A DNA stretch of 6,383 nt, from contig JAQUUS010000098.1 of NCBI GenBank assembly GCA_028693775.1, forward strand, positions 1 through 6,383, given 5' to 3'. The position numbers were made by a program, and so were the translations under genes. Below the pieces are notes generated by a model that was not told where the DNA came from, made no database searches, and was given only the letters and a program-made list of their open reading frames with translations. This document shows positions 5,234-6,383 of this stretch, piece by piece; position 1 is the first letter of the stretch; every line of letters starts with the position of its first letter. The DNA is from Alphaproteobacteria bacterium. Its GTDB lineage: Bacteria > Pseudomonadota > Alphaproteobacteria > UBA9219.

Positions 5234-6383
5234 ATGACGGAAGAAAAGAAGAAAAAAGTATTAAGCCTCGGTGCGCGCCCCAAGCTGGAACTGAAAAAAC
5301 CGGTTGTTCCCAGCGGCGGCGCGGCAGAAACCGTGCGGCAGAGTTTTTCGCACGGCCGGTCGAAGGCTGTCGTTGTCGAAGCCAAGAAGCCGATCAAGCG
5401 AGGAGAGAGCGACGCCGTGCGCAGCAGCGGCCCGTCGCGAGCGGGAAGCGTAAGCCGGAGCGGCCGCACAACGGGAGCGGTCCTGCATTCGTTGACGGCG
5501 GAAGAGCGCGAAGCCCGCGCCCGCGCGTTGCGCGGAGCGGCTGCCGAAACGCCGCGTTCCGAGCCGGAATATTTCCAGGCCGAAGCCGTTCGCCAGCCTG
5601 AGCCCGAGCCCTCGGCCGAGCCGATAGGGCGCGATGCGTTGCGCCAGCGCGAGCTCGAAGAGATGCGCCGCATCCAGGAGCAGGAAAAAGCCGAAAGCGT
5701 CCGCAAGAAACAGGAAGACGAAGTTCGCCAGCGCGAGATCCAGAACGCGCGCCGGACGACGACAACGACAACGACGACGACGGAAGATCGCGGCCGGAGC
5801 GCTGTGGCGCGTCCGGGCGAAAGCCTGTCCGGCCGTCCGAGCCGCACGGCAGGCCGTGAGGAAGAGGAAGAAGATGCGCGCCGCAAGCCCGGTAAAAACG
5901 GGCCGTCCACAAGGCGCGGCGTAGGAACCGACCGTCGCAGCGGCCATAAAGTGAACGTATCGCAGGCGTTGTCCGACGAAGAGGGCAGCGGCCGCCGCAG
6001 ATCCGTGGCGTCGATGCGCCGCCGCGCCGAGCGCCATCGCCGCGAAGCGATGGAGCAACAGCAGCGCGCCGAGCCCGTGAAGGTGACTCGCGACGTGACG
6101 ATCCCCGAAGCCATTACGGTGCAGGAGCTGGCCAACCGCATGGCCGAGCGCGGCGTCGACGTTATCAAAGTGCTGATGAAGCTCGGTGTGATGGCGACGA
6201 TTACGCAAACCATCGATGCGGACACGGCGGAGCTTGTGGCGACCGAATTCGGTCACCGTGTCAAGCGTGTGACGGAATCCGACATCGAAGCAGGCATTCA
6301 GGGCGCAGAAGACAAGCCCGAAGAGCTGAAACCGCGCGCCCCCGTTGTGACGGTCATGGGCCACGTCGATCACGGCAAAACGT
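5234..6383 (+). CDS. infB: Translation initiation factor IF-2, N-terminal part (runs off the right edge)
   Basis: IF-2 is the GTPase that brings initiator fMet-tRNA to the 30S subunit and promotes 50S joining. The window holds 383 codons. Residues 9-50 carry the start block 'VLSLGARPKLEL' and 'VRQSFSHGRSKAVVVE'. Residues 88-175 are a highly charged helical, probably coiled region rich in Glu/Arg/Gln. Nine consecutive Thr occupy 175-183. Residues 184-285 are Arg/Glu-rich and likely disordered. Residues about 287-345 are the conserved IF2_N domain ('VTIPEAITVQELANRMAERG', 'VIKVLMKLGVMATI'). The G1 motif GHVDHGKT (376-383) is cut at the edge. The G-domain rest and fMet-tRNA-binding domains lie outside. 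GAAGGA at the end of ylxR serves as Shine-Dalgarno and the gap is one base, so translational coupling is likely. Confidence 0.97.
   Translation, partial: MTEEKKKKVLSLGARPKLELKKPVVPSGGAAETVRQSFSHGRSKAVVVEAKKPIKRGESDAVRSSGPSRAGSVSRSGRTTGAVLHSLTAEEREARARALRGAAAETPRSEPEYFQAEAVRQPEPEPSAEPIGRDALRQRELEEMRRIQEQEKAESVRKKQEDEVRQREIQNARRTTTTTTTTTEDRGRSAVARPGESLSGRPSRTAGREEEEEDARRKPGKNGPSTRRGVGTDRRSGHKVNVSQALSDEEGSGRRRSVASMRRRAERHRREAMEQQQRAEPVKVTRDVTIPEAITVQELANRMAERGVDVIKVLMKLGVMATITQTIDADTAELVATEFGHRVKRVTESDIEAGIQGAEDKPEELKPRAPVVTVMGHVDHGKT

Noticed and set aside
4888..6373. Long minus-strand open frames (445 and 370 codons) opposite ylxR and infB
   Set aside because: They mirror the biased Arg/Glu/Ala/Thr codons of the IF-2 N-terminus and give low-complexity products; the plus-strand reading is IF-2.
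1..6383. tRNA or rRNA genes, CRISPR arrays, insertion sequences and attachment sites
   Set aside because: I found no cloverleaf, regularly spaced repeats, transposase frame or terminal inverted repeats with target duplication.

Overview
This window looks like chromosomal DNA of an alphaproteobacterium with moderate to fairly high GC content. The main evidence is the core cluster rimP-nusA-ylxR-infB. Its ylxR product carries a C-terminal L7Ae-like extension, as in many alphaproteobacteria, and its IF-2 opens with the 'VRQSFSHGR.KAVVVE' block I associate with alphaproteobacterial IF-2. A narrower placement, such as an uncultured Micavibrio- or Rhodospirillales-like lineage, would be a guess.

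Layout. (1) Positions 1-288, minus strand: the first 96 codons of rpoN (sigma-54), with conserved region I intact; the gene runs off the left edge. (2) Positions 289-508: an AT-rich divergent intergenic region. On the plus strand it holds a textbook -24/-12 sigma-54 promoter pointing away from rpoN, followed at the predicted transcription start by a perfect 12-bp palindrome. A weak housekeeping promoter for rpoN can be drawn on the opposite strand. (3) Positions 509-2379, plus strand: three co-directional genes, of 68, 233 and 297 aa, with no familiar names. The 233-aa product has a divergent DUF1566/Lcl-like C-terminal module; the other two are unrecognised. All three proteins start with a related segment (M-x-x-[MV]-D-K-x4-A), although the rest of each is unrelated. 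They may form a small sigma-54-dependent accessory operon whose products share an N-terminal tag. (4) Positions 2380-2583: an intergenic leader that ends in a long terminator hairpin just before rimP, overlapped by an alternative hairpin, so it resembles an attenuator. (5) Positions 2584 to the end, plus strand: rimP (30S maturation), nusA (elongation, termination and antitermination), ylxR (RNA-binding) and the first 383 codons of infB (IF-2), cut inside the G1 motif of its GTPase domain.

How the parts may work together. The right-hand cluster couples transcription elongation control to ribosome assembly and translation initiation. Because NusA stimulates hairpin-dependent termination, a terminator in the leader of its own operon would permit feedback; this is inference. 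On the left, the sigma-54 promoter lies between rpoN and the accessory genes, so holoenzyme bound there could both switch on the accessory genes, with an unknown enhancer-binding activator, and affect rpoN transcription.
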